Notes: a model not told the origin generated them from the letters alone. A stretch of 64,000 bases of DNA from JADKCL01 sp031424495 (GCA_031424495.1 JANPHP010000478.1:1-64000); one strand, 5' to 3'; numbered from the stretch's first letter, positions 8,780 through 17,124 are shown. A program made the numbers and translations.

Positions 8780-9493
8780 TCAGGCCCCTTTTGCTTGCGC
8801 GATGAAGATGTATTGGCGGATGAAAAGGCGCTTCCACAGGCCCAAAGTGGGGATGTAGAAGAATTTTTGCTGCCAGTTCATCGTCTTCCAGGTATCGTGA
8901 TTACTCTCCAGGTGCACGAGGTCATAGCCCTTGCGCAGCATGTTTTTGATCGTCTGCAGCGTAAACCACCGCAGGTGCGTGCGGTCGAGCAGGCCCTCGT
9001 CTTCATACTCAAACTGGTCGCGCATGATCTTCCAGAGGATGTAGAGGTTGCCCAAGTTCGGAATGCTACCTACAAGCAATCCATTGGGATTAAGTAGTTT
9101 GCGCATTTGCTCGACGACCTCCCAAGGATTATAAAGGTGCTCCAACACGTCCAAAAAAAGGATCGCGTCAAACTTGCCGTCGGGCATTTCACCGAGGCGC
9201 CCCTCGGCGATCATGTCTTCGATGTTGTCGCATTTGACCCAGTCGATGCGGGTCGCTGCTTGCGCAGCTGCATCCGCCATCAACTCGACACCTGCATAAA
9301 ATGTCGCGCCCAGCTGCTCTTTGATCAATTGTCCAGTGCCGCCGCCGGAGCAACCTACCTCTAGGACGCGCAAGACTTTGCGATCCTGCTTTTTCAGGTA
9401 GCGTTCCATCACCCGCACCACATCCTTGCGTACCAAGGTGTAGTAACTCTGCACCTTGCCTTTTTCCTTATATAATGCTTCGACTGTGGACAT
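8780..9493 (-). CDS. SAM-dependent methyltransferase of a glycan operon
   Basis: 237 residues, class I methyltransferase. Motif I LEVGCSGG is at 44-51, and the acidic motif with post-motif FLDVLEHLYNPW lies at about 113. The EHL signature and the LLNPNGLLVGSIPN strand match the Methyltransf_11/23 group often found in polysaccharide clusters, where members methylate sugars or lipid-linked intermediates. It starts 3 bases after the GT2 gene and ends 3 bases before the epimerase start, so co-transcription is near certain. The acceptor is not known. Confidence 0.88.
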   Translation of the reverse strand: MSTVEALYKEKGKVQSYYTLVRKDVVRVMERYLKKQDRKVLRVLEVGCSGGGTGQLIKEQLGATFYAGVELMADAAAQAATRIDWVKCDNIEDMIAEGRLGEMPDGKFDAILFLDVLEHLYNPWEVVEQMRKLLNPNGLLVGSIPNLGNLYILWKIMRDQFEYEDEGLLDRTHLRWFTLQTIKNMLRKGYDLVHLESNHDTWKTMNWQQKFFYIPTLGLWKRLFIRQYIFIAQAKGA

Positions 9494-9496
9494 TCC

Positions 9497-10288
9497 TCAA
9501 CTATGGCGGTAAAGTTGCCGAATTAATGCTTTCATTCCCAAAGGCCGCATCACTTTTTCCACCAAACGGTTTTTCCAAGCGATCAACCGCTGCGATCCCC
9601 ACTTGGAATGGAAACGCGCTTGGTCGGTTTTGAACTTTTCAGAGATGTCCAATGCATTTTTGCGGGATGTCACATGCGCGAGGTGGCGCACATGCGCATC
9701 CATCACCGCCGCATTCAAAATGTCGTGCTTGCGCAACTGCAAGGTGAAATCGTCGTCTGCAAAATAGTAGTCAAAGCGCTCGTCAAATCCGCCGACATCC
9801 GCCCAAACCGACCGCTGCACCAAAAAGCACCATCCCGTAAAGGTGATGCGCACGTGGTGCCCGATGCGGTAGGCCTCCTGCGGCCCAAAAGTGCCCTCTG
9901 GCGTGTAAGGCGATGCAATGTCGACGGGACAGAGGCAACGCAATTGGGCATTTTGGGAATGCGCGGCCAGCATGCGGGTACAGAATCCGGGGCCAAAAAC
10001 GACGTCGTTGTTCGTGAAGAGGATCCAATCCGCCTGCCCCAAGCGCGCCCCGATGTTGTTGAATCTGTTGAAGTTGAACGCCTCCTGCGGATAGATCATC
10101 TGCACATGGAGGTGATCGGGGTAGACCCAGCCGAGGGAGGGAAAGTCAGCGTTGCTTTCCAGCAAAAACACATTAAAATCGATGTCAGATTCGCCGAGCC
10201 GTAGGGTGGCGATGGCCTGCAGGTTCATCTCAAAGATTTCGCGGCTGCCTGTGTAGGCGAGCATGACGACGTCGACTTGCGGCTTCAC
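9497..10288 (-). CDS. Family 2 glycosyltransferase
   Basis: 263 residues from the chosen start. GT-A fold: VDVVMLAYTG first strand, ILFTNNDVVF (DxD-like metal site, here N-N-D) near 90, GGFDERFDYYFADDDF in the acceptor loop. It transfers a sugar from an NDP donor to a growing glycan at the inner membrane. I chose GTG because it overlaps the previous stop as GTGA and gives the usual family N-terminus MKPQVDVV; an ATG 30 bases further up (to 10318) would overlap the upstream gene by 34 bases and add ten residues of no evident family character. Confidence 0.85.
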   Translation of the reverse strand: MKPQVDVVMLAYTGSREIFEMNLQAIATLRLGESDIDFNVFLLESNADFPSLGWVYPDHLHVQMIYPQEAFNFNRFNNIGARLGQADWILFTNNDVVFGPGFCTRMLAAHSQNAQLRCLCPVDIASPYTPEGTFGPQEAYRIGHHVRITFTGWCFLVQRSVWADVGGFDERFDYYFADDDFTLQLRKHDILNAAVMDAHVRHLAHVTSRKNALDISEKFKTDQARFHSKWGSQRLIAWKNRLVEKVMRPLGMKALIRQLYRHS

Positions 10289-11490
10289 CTTGCGACGCCC
10301 ATTTGGGAAAACTCCCACAGCGCAATCACGCGACGGGCATTGGCTTGCCAGGTATGCTCGCGCATGACCTTTTGCTGAAAATGTGTCGCCAGACTTTGCC
10401 GCAAGGCTGGGTCGGCGACGAGCTTTTCAAGAGCGCTTTGCAGATTTTCTGGGCTCGGCTCGATGATGAGTCCGTCCACATCGGGCAGCATCACGTCGAG
10501 CACGGCGGCATGGTGCGTAGCGACGATGGCCTTGCCCATCATGCCATATTCAAAGATTTTGATCGGCGAGCAATACCATTTGGTATTGGGCAGCACGCAG
10601 ATATCCATCGCATCGATGTGCGCAAAGACCTCAGCATGTGGGATATAACCCGTAAAATGAATGCGATCCCCTACCCCACTCTCGACCGCTAGCGCCCGCA
10701 TTTGAGCGATGGTTTCCCCACTGCCGACAATGAGCAGCGCGATCTCCGGCGCCTTACGCGCCAACAGCGCAAATGATTGAATCAATCCCTCCACCCCATG
10801 CCAGGGTTGTATCGATCCGACCCAACCGATCACCGTTTTGCCTTCGAGCGCAAATTGTTGCCTGATCGCCTTCAGTTTTTGGCCATCGACAGCGGCCTTG
10901 GCCGGGTCGATGGCATTGGGCACCACGGTGAATTTCCCTGAAAAAATGCGGTGTTCTGAGAGGAAATATTCACGCAGGGAGCTGGAAACGACGACGACGT
11001 GGTTGGTTTTGTCGAGCTGCCAATACTCTTTTTCCCTCGCGGTATCGAGCATGGCGCTGTTGCCTTCAAGCTCGACTTTTTCCTCGACGTAGGGCGAGTT
11101 CATCTCCAGGACATGCATCACCTTGGCCTTGCGGGCGGCATTGACGCCCGATGTTTGGAGGTAGTTGGCGCGCTCGTAGACGAGGTCAGGCTTGAAGGCC
11201 TTGATCTTGAGGAGCAAGTCATCAAAAGCCACGTCGTCTAGCTCCATGAGCCGCTTGTCTTTGAGGGTCTGCCACTTGCGTGGGGAGATCAGCAATTTTG
11301 CCAGCCGTTTGTAGAGCGGTTGCTTGGTCGCCTCGACGGCTGGACGGGGCTCCATACCGCCGACGATTTGCAGCTCGACCTCGTGTCCCAAGTCCCTGAA
11401 TGCCTTGATCATTTCCCGCATGTGGGTGCCATAACCCGCAGGATCGCTGAGGTTCAAGTTGGGATTTGGGGAGTAATACAGGATTTTCAT
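10285..11490 (-). CDS. Family 4 glycosyltransferase (GT-B)
   Basis: 401 residues. Two Rossmann-like halves: the N-terminal half starts MKILYYSPNPN with a glycine-containing loop and HMREMIKAF, the C-terminal half has IGWVGSIQPWHGVEGLI and the sugar-nucleotide E-x7-E region SPIKIFEYGMMGKAIVAT. It is the first gene of the glycan operon and overlaps the GT2 start by 4 bases. A TATCTTTG -7 box lies only 8 bases before its ATG. It probably makes a cytosolic glycosidic bond on a lipid-linked or polysaccharide precursor; donor and acceptor are unknown. Confidence 0.9.
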   Translation of the reverse strand: MKILYYSPNPNLNLSDPAGYGTHMREMIKAFRDLGHEVELQIVGGMEPRPAVEATKQPLYKRLAKLLISPRKWQTLKDKRLMELDDVAFDDLLLKIKAFKPDLVYERANYLQTSGVNAARKAKVMHVLEMNSPYVEEKVELEGNSAMLDTAREKEYWQLDKTNHVVVVSSSLREYFLSEHRIFSGKFTVVPNAIDPAKAAVDGQKLKAIRQQFALEGKTVIGWVGSIQPWHGVEGLIQSFALLARKAPEIALLIVGSGETIAQMRALAVESGVGDRIHFTGYIPHAEVFAHIDAMDICVLPNTKWYCSPIKIFEYGMMGKAIVATHHAAVLDVMLPDVDGLIIEPSPENLQSALEKLVADPALRQSLATHFQQKVMREHTWQANARRVIALWEFSQMGVAR

Positions 11491-11498
11491 TGGAGTTG

Positions 11499-11506
11499 CA
11501 AAGATA
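11499..11506 (-). promoter_or_regulatory. -7 box (TATCTTTG) of the glycan operon
   Basis: Exact match to the Bacteroidota -7 consensus TAnnTTTG on the minus strand, ending 8 bases before the GT4 start. No convincing -33 TTG is seen at the usual spacing because a low-complexity repeat lies there. Confidence 0.4.
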
Positions 11507-11510
11507 ATGG

Positions 11511-11551
11511 GGAGAATTGAGAATGGAGAATTGAGAGTTCAGAGTTCAGAG
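11511..11551. repeat. Low-complexity tandem repeat GGAGAATTGAGA / GAGTTCA
   Basis: Two copies of a GGAGAATTGAGA-type unit followed by repeated GAGTTCA/AGAGTTC heptamers. It sits directly upstream of the glycan-operon promoter box. Confidence 0.7.
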
Positions 11552-11706
11552 TTTGTCGGCTAGGGCTTGCTGGGTGATGGGCAAATGTGAATTTGGTTTT
11601 GGGGATTGTTTGGCAATGGGACTTGGTTTGGGGGTGTTATTGGGCTTGAAATCCTGCTGCTAGACTTGAAAAATGTGTATATTGCACGGCATTTCGCGAT
11701 ATGTAT

Positions 11707-12651
11707 ATGAAGAAAGGACTTTTGGTGGCGTTATTGGGCCTGCTTCTGCTGGCGTTTTCGCCCGTTTCGGCGCAGTTGTACATCGGCCCAGCTGTGCAAG
11801 TGGGCATGACCTATTCCAAAAACTACGTCATCAAAGACACAAGTCGCTACTACATCGGCAATTCTCCTAGCCTATTTGCTGCAGCCGGAGTGGATTTGGG
11901 CTATCAGTTTGACAAGAACATCCGTGTACAAGCTGGCCTGCAAGGTCAATACCGTTCCTTCAACCTGCCCGCCCCAGACGGCGTCGAAGGGCTTACCTTC
12001 ACGAATATCAAGCAGAACACTATGGTGTTCGCTGTGCCAATTTCGGTCAATTACCGCATTCCGATCGGCAGTGGTGGCAACAAGTTTTTCAATGTCATGG
12101 CTGGCCACAGCTTGGATTTTGTGATCAAAAAGGAAGACAGTATTGTTCTGAACTCTACCTCTGCACTCATCGACTCTGGCGGCAGCTTTGCACGCCACGA
12201 GTATCAGTTTACCAAAACGGGCTCACCGATTTCATCCGTTTTGTTGGGTGTCGGCGCAGACATGGTCAGCGCCAAGGGCAATATCCTCAATATCTCGCTC
12301 GTTTGGGGCATCAGCACGCGGCAGATGTTTCGCGGCTCGATCCGCGAGTGGAATGTCTTGCATCAGAGCTACAATCCGACCACGGAATCCAAAGATCCCG
12401 AGGAGTTTCCTGACCACTACTATGAGTGGGCGCTGCGTGGCAGCAACGTGAGCCTCAAGGCGAGCTACCTTTTCCAACTGACCGGCAAGGACAAAGAAGG
12501 CAAAAAAGACAAATACAAGAGCGATGACTCGGGCAAGGTCGAGAAGACCCCCAAGGCTGAAAAACCTGCAAAGGAAAAAGCTGAAAAAGCGCCCAAAGAG
12601 GAAAAGGCCCCTAAGCCTGAGAAGGCTTCCAAAGAGAAAAAAGAAAAATAA
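11707..12651 (+). CDS. Outer-membrane beta-barrel protein with Lys/Glu/Pro-rich tail
   Basis: 314 residues. Signal peptide about 1-22 (ends VSAQ). The body (about 23-255) alternates amphipathic strands typical of the OmpA-like/PorT-like small barrels of Bacteroidota. From about 258 the protein turns into a roughly 55-residue repeat of Lys, Glu, Ala and Pro (units such as PKAEKPAKEK, APKEEKAPK). Such a charged tail after a barrel would be either periplasmic, where it could touch peptidoglycan, or extracellular. A second ATG two codons upstream is equally possible. A hairpin terminator follows. The function is unknown. Confidence 0.8.
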   Translation: MKKGLLVALLGLLLLAFSPVSAQLYIGPAVQVGMTYSKNYVIKDTSRYYIGNSPSLFAAAGVDLGYQFDKNIRVQAGLQGQYRSFNLPAPDGVEGLTFTNIKQNTMVFAVPISVNYRIPIGSGGNKFFNVMAGHSLDFVIKKEDSIVLNSTSALIDSGGSFARHEYQFTKTGSPISSVLLGVGADMVSAKGNILNISLVWGISTRQMFRGSIREWNVLHQSYNPTTESKDPEEFPDHYYEWALRGSNVSLKASYLFQLTGKDKEGKKDKYKSDDSGKVEKTPKAEKPAKEKAEKAPKEEKAPKPEKASKEKKEK

Positions 12652-12684
12652 TCGCTTGCCTTTGGCAGCAATAAAATTCACCGC

Positions 12685-12710
12685 ATCTGCCTCGCCTCGT
12701 CGAGGCAGAT
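12685..12710 (+). terminator. Intrinsic terminator
   Basis: Perfect 10-bp stem (12685-12694 with 12701-12710, ATCTGCCTCG / CGAGGCAGAT) with a 6-base loop; the T-run is short and broken (TGGTTTT). It lies just downstream of the beta-barrel gene. Confidence 0.5.
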
Positions 12711-12770
12711 TGGTTTTGGGACCTCTCGGAAACGGAAACCCAAGCCATGCTACGTCCGAAGTAACTCAAA

Positions 12771-13517
12771 ATGAACCCGCCAACGACAGTCTACCGCCAC
12801 TTGATAAGCATTTGCATTCTGGTGCTGTCGGTATATACTGCGGCTTGCGATCGGGCTGCTGATGCAGTTCAACCGAAGGAGACGTTTGTTTTTCATCCGC
12901 CCCACCTTGTTGATAGTTTTGAAGCACCATACACTGACTGCAATGCTTCCAAATGGATGGGCTATGCAGGAATTCGACCGCTGTACATTGGCCCATTGGC
13001 AGATACATTGGACGTGACTTGCAGGCATACCATTGACAAGTACATCACCCCCAATGAAATTAGGAGCTATGTGAACTATCCTACGCTTGAGGATAGCGGG
13101 CTTTACATTTTGGTTGATACTTCACAGCGCGTTCGGTACAAAATCCTCCTATTCAACTTCCCCTCGCGCGAAAATCCCGATACGGTTGGTACAGCACCCC
13201 CCTTCGAATTGTACGAAGCCTATCCAGTTTTCATTGTCAATATGCTGGCGGACACGATTGAGATTAGTCCAAGGCATCAGCTACCTACCGTCCTAGAAGC
13301 CATTGATGACCAAGGGAAATGGCGCCCCATTCAGAAGACACTAGGTTACTGCGGCACTGGCGAGGTGGCCCTACGGCTTCCAGCTTGTGAAATGGTTGTC
13401 GCAGCCATCAGTGTTTGCTCAGGCGATTTCCCCACACAATTGCGGCTGCGCTATCACAATATGTACTCCAATAGCTGGCATGGATCGATCTACCGCGAGC
13501 AATTTGGAAAGAAATGA
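12771..13517 (+). CDS. Predicted lipoprotein, unknown function
   Basis: 248 residues. The N-terminus is a signal sequence ending YTAAC (Cys26), a weak lipobox with Thr at -3. The mature part has three more pairs of scattered cysteines and a beta-rich look (repeated YILVDT, YKILLFNF). I recognise no domain. It has a promoterless-looking 119-base upstream gap and lies convergent with the TPR-protein gene. It could be a secreted rather than lipid-anchored protein. Confidence 0.7.
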   Translation: MNPPTTVYRHLISICILVLSVYTAACDRAADAVQPKETFVFHPPHLVDSFEAPYTDCNASKWMGYAGIRPLYIGPLADTLDVTCRHTIDKYITPNEIRSYVNYPTLEDSGLYILVDTSQRVRYKILLFNFPSRENPDTVGTAPPFELYEAYPVFIVNMLADTIEISPRHQLPTVLEAIDDQGKWRPIQKTLGYCGTGEVALRLPACEMVVAAISVCSGDFPTQLRLRYHNMYSNSWHGSIYREQFGKK

Positions 13518-13537
13518 CTATGGATTAGGAATCCCAG

Positions 13538-13557
13538 AGGGGTGATTTAATCCCCCT
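13538..13557. terminator. Weak hairpin between convergent genes
   Basis: AGGGG (13538-13542) can pair with CCCCT (13553-13557) across a 10-base loop, followed by T3. The stem is only five base pairs, so this is tentative. Confidence 0.3.
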
Positions 13558-13574
13558 TTTGGTTGCCTTCGTCC

Positions 13575-14441
13575 CTATTTCTTCATCCGCTTCCTAGCCT
13601 CATCCATCCAGCCTTCGACTTGGTACATCTGGATTTCAAAGTCCTCGCCGGCCTCCTCGTAGATCTTGTAGGCCTGGTCAAAGTACCGTAGGGCAATGTC
13701 AAATTTGGTATAACCAAGGAATACCTGTCCGATTTGAAGCAATAAGTCGGCCTTATCGGTCTCGTGGTAGTCGGGCGTATCGGCGACATACTCGACGGCT
13801 TCTTTGAGGCAGACGATGGCATCGTTGGGTTTTTGCTGCAACAGGTAAAACTGAGCGGCATTGCGGTAAAGTCGCACGACCGGCAAGAAGTCTTCGCGCT
13901 CGACACAATCGTCGACCGCAGCCTCGTGAAGGGCCTCGTATTCGTCTCGCGCTGCCTTGATAAAGGCTTGATCTTCCTCAGACAGGTTCTCCAAACTCCC
14001 GTTTTTGTCGAGCCAAAACTCCACGTGGCGCACGAGCTGCGCCCGCGCTTGCACGCCCCTATAGCGCAAGGCCACCGGCCCATTGTCGAATGTCTCCAAC
14101 AACTCATGGTAGAGCGGCATGCTCACAAACGTGCTGCGCGACTCTGGCGTGAGTTTGAGGGCCAACGTGCTCCATTCATAAAAATACTCCAAGCCATCCA
14201 CTGCCTCTGCATGCCGATGACGGTAGTCGTCAATGATGCCGCGCAAAGCAGTAAAAACCTCGGCGGCCTCAGCATGCCGATTGAGCGTGCTCAGGCCCTG
14301 CATGTATTCAAACAGGGATTCGATTTCTTTTGCTGACCTGCCCTCGGTGGGTGTCAGTTGAATGCGGGGTTCCAGTTCGGCCAGGGCTTCCTCTACTTCC
14401 TCGGGAGCCATGTCATGGTAAAGAGCTTCAAAATCGCGCAT
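13575..14441 (-). CDS. TPR-like helical repeat protein
   Basis: 288 residues with no signal peptide, almost entirely helical and acidic. Tetratricopeptide-like pairs are visible in the C-terminal half (about 185-280), for example YRNAAQFYLLQQKPNDAIVCLKEA and LLQIGQVFLGYTKFDIALRYFDQAYKIYEEAG. TPR proteins scaffold protein-protein contacts; the partner is unknown. It starts 11 bases after the end of rnhB on the same strand, so the two may share a transcript. Confidence 0.8.
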   Translation of the reverse strand: MRDFEALYHDMAPEEVEEALAELEPRIQLTPTEGRSAKEIESLFEYMQGLSTLNRHAEAAEVFTALRGIIDDYRHRHAEAVDGLEYFYEWSTLALKLTPESRSTFVSMPLYHELLETFDNGPVALRYRGVQARAQLVRHVEFWLDKNGSLENLSEEDQAFIKAARDEYEALHEAAVDDCVEREDFLPVVRLYRNAAQFYLLQQKPNDAIVCLKEAVEYVADTPDYHETDKADLLLQIGQVFLGYTKFDIALRYFDQAYKIYEEAGEDFEIQMYQVEGWMDEARKRMKK

Positions 14442-14452
14442 TGAGTTTCAGA

Positions 14453-15046
14453 CTAAAAGAGTTGTAATTGGATGGATGAGTTGAAGCTGCGACGATGGTA
14501 AGGCGACATGCCGTGGGCATACACCGCCAATCGGTGGGCCGCTGTGGGATAGCCTTTGTTGCTGTCCCACGCATAGTGCGGATATTCCTGATGCAACATT
14601 TCCATGATGTCGTCGCGAAAGGTCTTGGCCAAGATGGAGGCCGCAGCAATGTTAAGGAATTTACCGTCTCCTTTCACGATGCAAGTGTGCGGAATCTCGT
14701 GGGCAATGAAACGATTGCCGTCTACAAGCAAAGCTTCAGGTCGCACCCGCAACTGAGAGACGGCCTCGTGCATCGCCAAAAAGCTGGCTTTCAAAATATT
14801 GACTTCGTCGATCTGGCGATGGGAATAGATGCCGATCGCCCAGTCAACTGCCTCGGCCTGGATCACATCGCGCAGCGCGATGCGCTGCTTGTGGCTGAGT
14901 TGCTTGCTGTCATTGAGCAGTGAATTTTGAAAATCCAGCGGCAAAATGACGGCTGCAGCCACGACAGGGCCCGCTAGGCAGCCCCGGCCAGCCTCGTCGA
15001 GGCCAGCCTCCAAGATGCCCGGAGTGTACTGATTTTGCAGCGCCAT
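14453..15046 (-). CDS. rnhB: Ribonuclease HII
   Basis: 197 residues. It cleaves RNA in RNA-DNA hybrids and at single ribonucleotides in DNA. The catalytic set is visible: Asp17 and Glu18 in GLDEAGRG, Asp109 in LLVDGN, and Asp127 in VKGDGKF, with the tail signature SNKGYPTAAH. The length is normal for the family. It diverges from the Nudix gene with about 108 bases between them, and the TPR gene follows closely downstream. Confidence 0.96.
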   Translation of the reverse strand: MALQNQYTPGILEAGLDEAGRGCLAGPVVAAAVILPLDFQNSLLNDSKQLSHKQRIALRDVIQAEAVDWAIGIYSHRQIDEVNILKASFLAMHEAVSQLRVRPEALLVDGNRFIAHEIPHTCIVKGDGKFLNIAAASILAKTFRDDIMEMLHQEYPHYAWDSNKGYPTAAHRLAVYAHGMSPYHRRSFNSSIQLQLF

Positions 15047-15154
15047 ATCCTAATTTTCGTCATTTCGCAGCCCTGCTTCGCCTTCTCGCGGATAGCACTT
15101 AGATTTGACCTCGCTAAATCTAAGCACAAGCCCCTCAAAAGGCAAAGACGGAAT

Positions 15155-15709
15155 ATGAACGAAAGTAAAAATCCTTGGACGATGCTCGAATCCCGCGAGG
15201 TCTATAACAATCCATGGATCCAAGTGACCGAGCACCAAGTGCTCAATCCGGCGGGTGGGCCGGGCATTTATGGGGTGGTGCATTTCCATAACCTGGCCAT
15301 CGGTGTGGTGCCTTATGAAAATGGCAAGATTTGGATGGTGGGCCAATACCGGGTGCCGATGGAGGCCTATTCCTGGGAAATCCCAGAGGGCGGCGGCAAA
15401 TTGGGCATCGATCCGTTGGAGTCGGCGGCGCGTGAGCTGCAGGAGGAGACGGGCCTCACAGCAGATCGTTATGAGGTGCTGTTGGAGATGGACCTGAGCA
15501 ATAGCGTGAGCGACGAGCGCGCGATCGTGTACCTGGCGACGGGCTTGCACGCGGGCGCGGCCGCGCCTGAGGAGACCGAGGAGCTGCACGTGCGGCAGAT
15601 GACGCTGGCGGAGGCCTACGCGATGGTGGAGCGGCGGGAGATTCGGGATTCGTTGACGGTGGCGGCGATCTATCGGCTGCGGATTTTGGACCTGGAGGGA
15701 GGGATTTGA
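15155..15709 (+). CDS. Nudix hydrolase, ADP-ribose pyrophosphatase-like
   Basis: 184 residues. Nudix box near 85-107 with the RELQEETGL core; the upstream acidic position of the box is Ile (LGIDPLES) instead of Glu, while the REUxEE metal ligands are intact. The PWIQVTEHQV N-terminus, WMVGQYR and WEIPEGG stretches match ADP-ribose/GDP-mannose pyrophosphatases that split nucleoside diphosphate sugars. The ATG before NESKNPW was chosen since in-frame upstream residues read into the divergent rnhB leader. The gene has no operon partner. Confidence 0.88.
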   Translation: MNESKNPWTMLESREVYNNPWIQVTEHQVLNPAGGPGIYGVVHFHNLAIGVVPYENGKIWMVGQYRVPMEAYSWEIPEGGGKLGIDPLESAARELQEETGLTADRYEVLLEMDLSNSVSDERAIVYLATGLHAGAAAPEETEELHVRQMTLAEAYAMVERREIRDSLTVAAIYRLRILDLEGGI

Positions 15710-15710
15710 T

Positions 15711-15743
15711 AATTGACAATGGACAATTGACAATGGACAATGG
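15711..15743. repeat. 14-bp tandem repeat AATTGACAATGGAC
   Basis: Two exact 14-bp units (15711-15724, 15725-15738) plus a partial third. It starts at the Nudix stop codon and lies in the gap before the convergent antitoxin-like gene. Confidence 0.85.
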
Positions 15744-15843
15744 GTTAGCTGTTGTTGGCGTTGTGAGTGCTGAGTGAATGGCGGGTTGGGGGATTTTGGC
15801 GTTTATTTCCGTTGATTCCCTCTTAATCGAAATTGCTGCTATG

Positions 15844-16092
15844 CTATTTCGGGCCAAATGATTCGCGCACCCATTTCTCGGCTTCGACCATTACATCTTC
15901 GTGCGATGTGAATTCTCCTCGGTCGATTTGCTCCTGCGCCACTTGAAGCTCTGCAGCCTCTTCGATCGATAATTGGTGAACATACCCTTCTACGACCATC
16001 CCCAATTGTTCATAAAATGAAAGGATCGTCTCGTCGTCTTGCAATTGACGGATCGCTTCTATCAGCGGTTCTATTGCTATCGTCCTAGCCAT
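15844..16092 (-). CDS. Small antitoxin-like protein
   Basis: 82 residues, acidic. The C-terminal half, AQEQIDRGEFTSHEDVMVEAEKWV (residues about 51-74), has the layout of ParD/RelB-like antitoxin C-termini (I-x-x-G-x-x-x-S-x-E-x-V-M-x-E-x-x-x-W), which wrap a ParE/RelE toxin. No toxin-sized gene follows or precedes it. It starts 37 bases after the HigA-like gene on the same strand and probably shares its transcript. The role as antitoxin is inference from this pattern alone. Confidence 0.6.
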   Translation of the reverse strand: MARTIAIEPLIEAIRQLQDDETILSFYEQLGMVVEGYVHQLSIEEAAELQVAQEQIDRGEFTSHEDVMVEAEKWVRESFGPK

Positions 16093-16129
16093 TAGCTTAC
16101 GTTTGATTAAGGATGCGGAATTTCTGAAA

Positions 16130-16498
16130 TCAATCTGCGAGGGGGTAATCGATGATGAGGGTGGCTGCAGAAATCTTGAGTTTTTCGCTGAGCACGCGGA
16201 TCATTTCCACGGTAAGGCGCTTTTTCCTGTTCAGGATTTCTGAAACCCCGGATTTTCCGCCCATGATCCCAACCATGTCTTTTTGCTTGAGATTCAATTC
16301 TTCCATTCTGATCTTGATCGCCTCGATCGGGTCTGGCGGGCCAATGGGGTGGTGCTGATGCTCATAGTTCTGGATCAGCAACATCAATACTTCCGCCTCA
16401 TCACCTTCGGGCGTATTTTCCTCTGCAAAAAAGACTTCATCCAGCCGCTTCAGTGCGGTTTGGTATTCTTCTTCTGTCTTTATCAGTTTCATCATCAT
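16130..16498 (-). CDS. HigA-like HTH antitoxin/regulator without HigB
   Basis: 122 residues. The C-terminal part (about 62-117) is an XRE-type helix-turn-helix: LNLKQKDMVGIMGGKSGVSEILNRKKRLTVEMI. The N-terminal part with IKTEEEYQTALKRLDEVF is typical of the COG5499/HigA family, whose members repress their operon and neutralise the mRNA interferase HigB. HigB normally sits next to it as a gene of about 300 bases, but the 167 bases upstream hold only repeat sequence. So this is a solitary regulator or the remnant of a toxin-antitoxin pair. Confidence 0.85.
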   Translation of the reverse strand: MMMKLIKTEEEYQTALKRLDEVFFAEENTPEGDEAEVLMLLIQNYEHQHHPIGPPDPIEAIKIRMEELNLKQKDMVGIMGGKSGVSEILNRKKRLTVEMIRVLSEKLKISAATLIIDYPLAD

Positions 16499-16590
16499 TC
16501 ATTCGATCATCACCCTGCCAATCAACACAAATTTTGAAGGATGCCGCCACCAAGCGGAATTGAGGATGCAAATTTATGCAGGAAAATTGT

Positions 16591-16648
16591 AGTGTGATAG
16601 AGTGTCAGAGAGTGACAGACTGAGTGTGAGTGGCAGTGTGAGAGAAGA
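16591..16648. repeat. Degenerate decamer repeat rich in AGTGTGAG
   Basis: Successive variants of a roughly 10-base unit (AGTGTGATAG, AGTGTCAGAG, AGTGACAGAC, TGAGTGTGAG) in the gap upstream of the HigA-like gene, where a HigB toxin would be expected. Confidence 0.6.
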
Positions 16649-16665
16649 GCAATTGAGCCTGCGGC

Positions 16666-17124
16666 TCAATAAACCATCTCCAAAACCTCTTGCCTGATCG
16701 CTTTGTGCACGATTTGTTTGCGCTTGAGGTTGCGCATGAGCGGGAAGTTGTAGACCGGGCTGCTCTCGCTGCTGAAGTTGTAGAGGACTTGGCCGGCGAC
16801 GTGGGCGGGATAGAGGACATTGCTGTTGAAATCGACTTCCATCTGCAATTTGGGATTGCCGATGCCGGGCAATAGGCGCTTGAGTCCTGCTAGGGCTTGA
16901 AAGAGCCCCTCAGTATAGGCGGGGATGTCGATGGGGGCTCCACCCTCTCGCAAGACGATGCTGAAAAAATAATCGGCTTGCAGCACGCCGGGCGGCGCGG
17001 AATACTCGCCAATGAGTTGAATCTGAGAGATATGAAAATTGACCCAATGGTTCTCGACACGGTAATACACCTTGCTACCTGCAAGCTCAATGGATGTGGA
17101 GTACTTTGGATGCTGATCCCTCAT
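16666..17124 (-). CDS. Protein of unknown function next to the glycan locus
   Basis: 152 residues with no signal peptide or membrane segment. Alternating strands with a basic C-terminus (MRNLKRKQIVHKAIRQEV). I do not recognise a family. It starts 40 bases after the GT4 stop on the same strand, so it may be the last gene of the flippase-GT4 transcript. It could be a structural or regulatory protein, but the sequence does not say. Confidence 0.7.
   Translation of the reverse strand: MRDQHPKYSTSIELAGSKVYYRVENHWVNFHISQIQLIGEYSAPPGVLQADYFFSIVLREGGAPIDIPAYTEGLFQALAGLKRLLPGIGNPKLQMEVDFNSNVLYPAHVAGQVLYNFSSESSPVYNFPLMRNLKRKQIVHKAIRQEVLEMVY

Noticed and set aside
16499..16665. HigB toxin gene upstream of the HigA-like gene
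   Set aside because: The stretch is too short and holds repeat sequence with no HigB-like frame.
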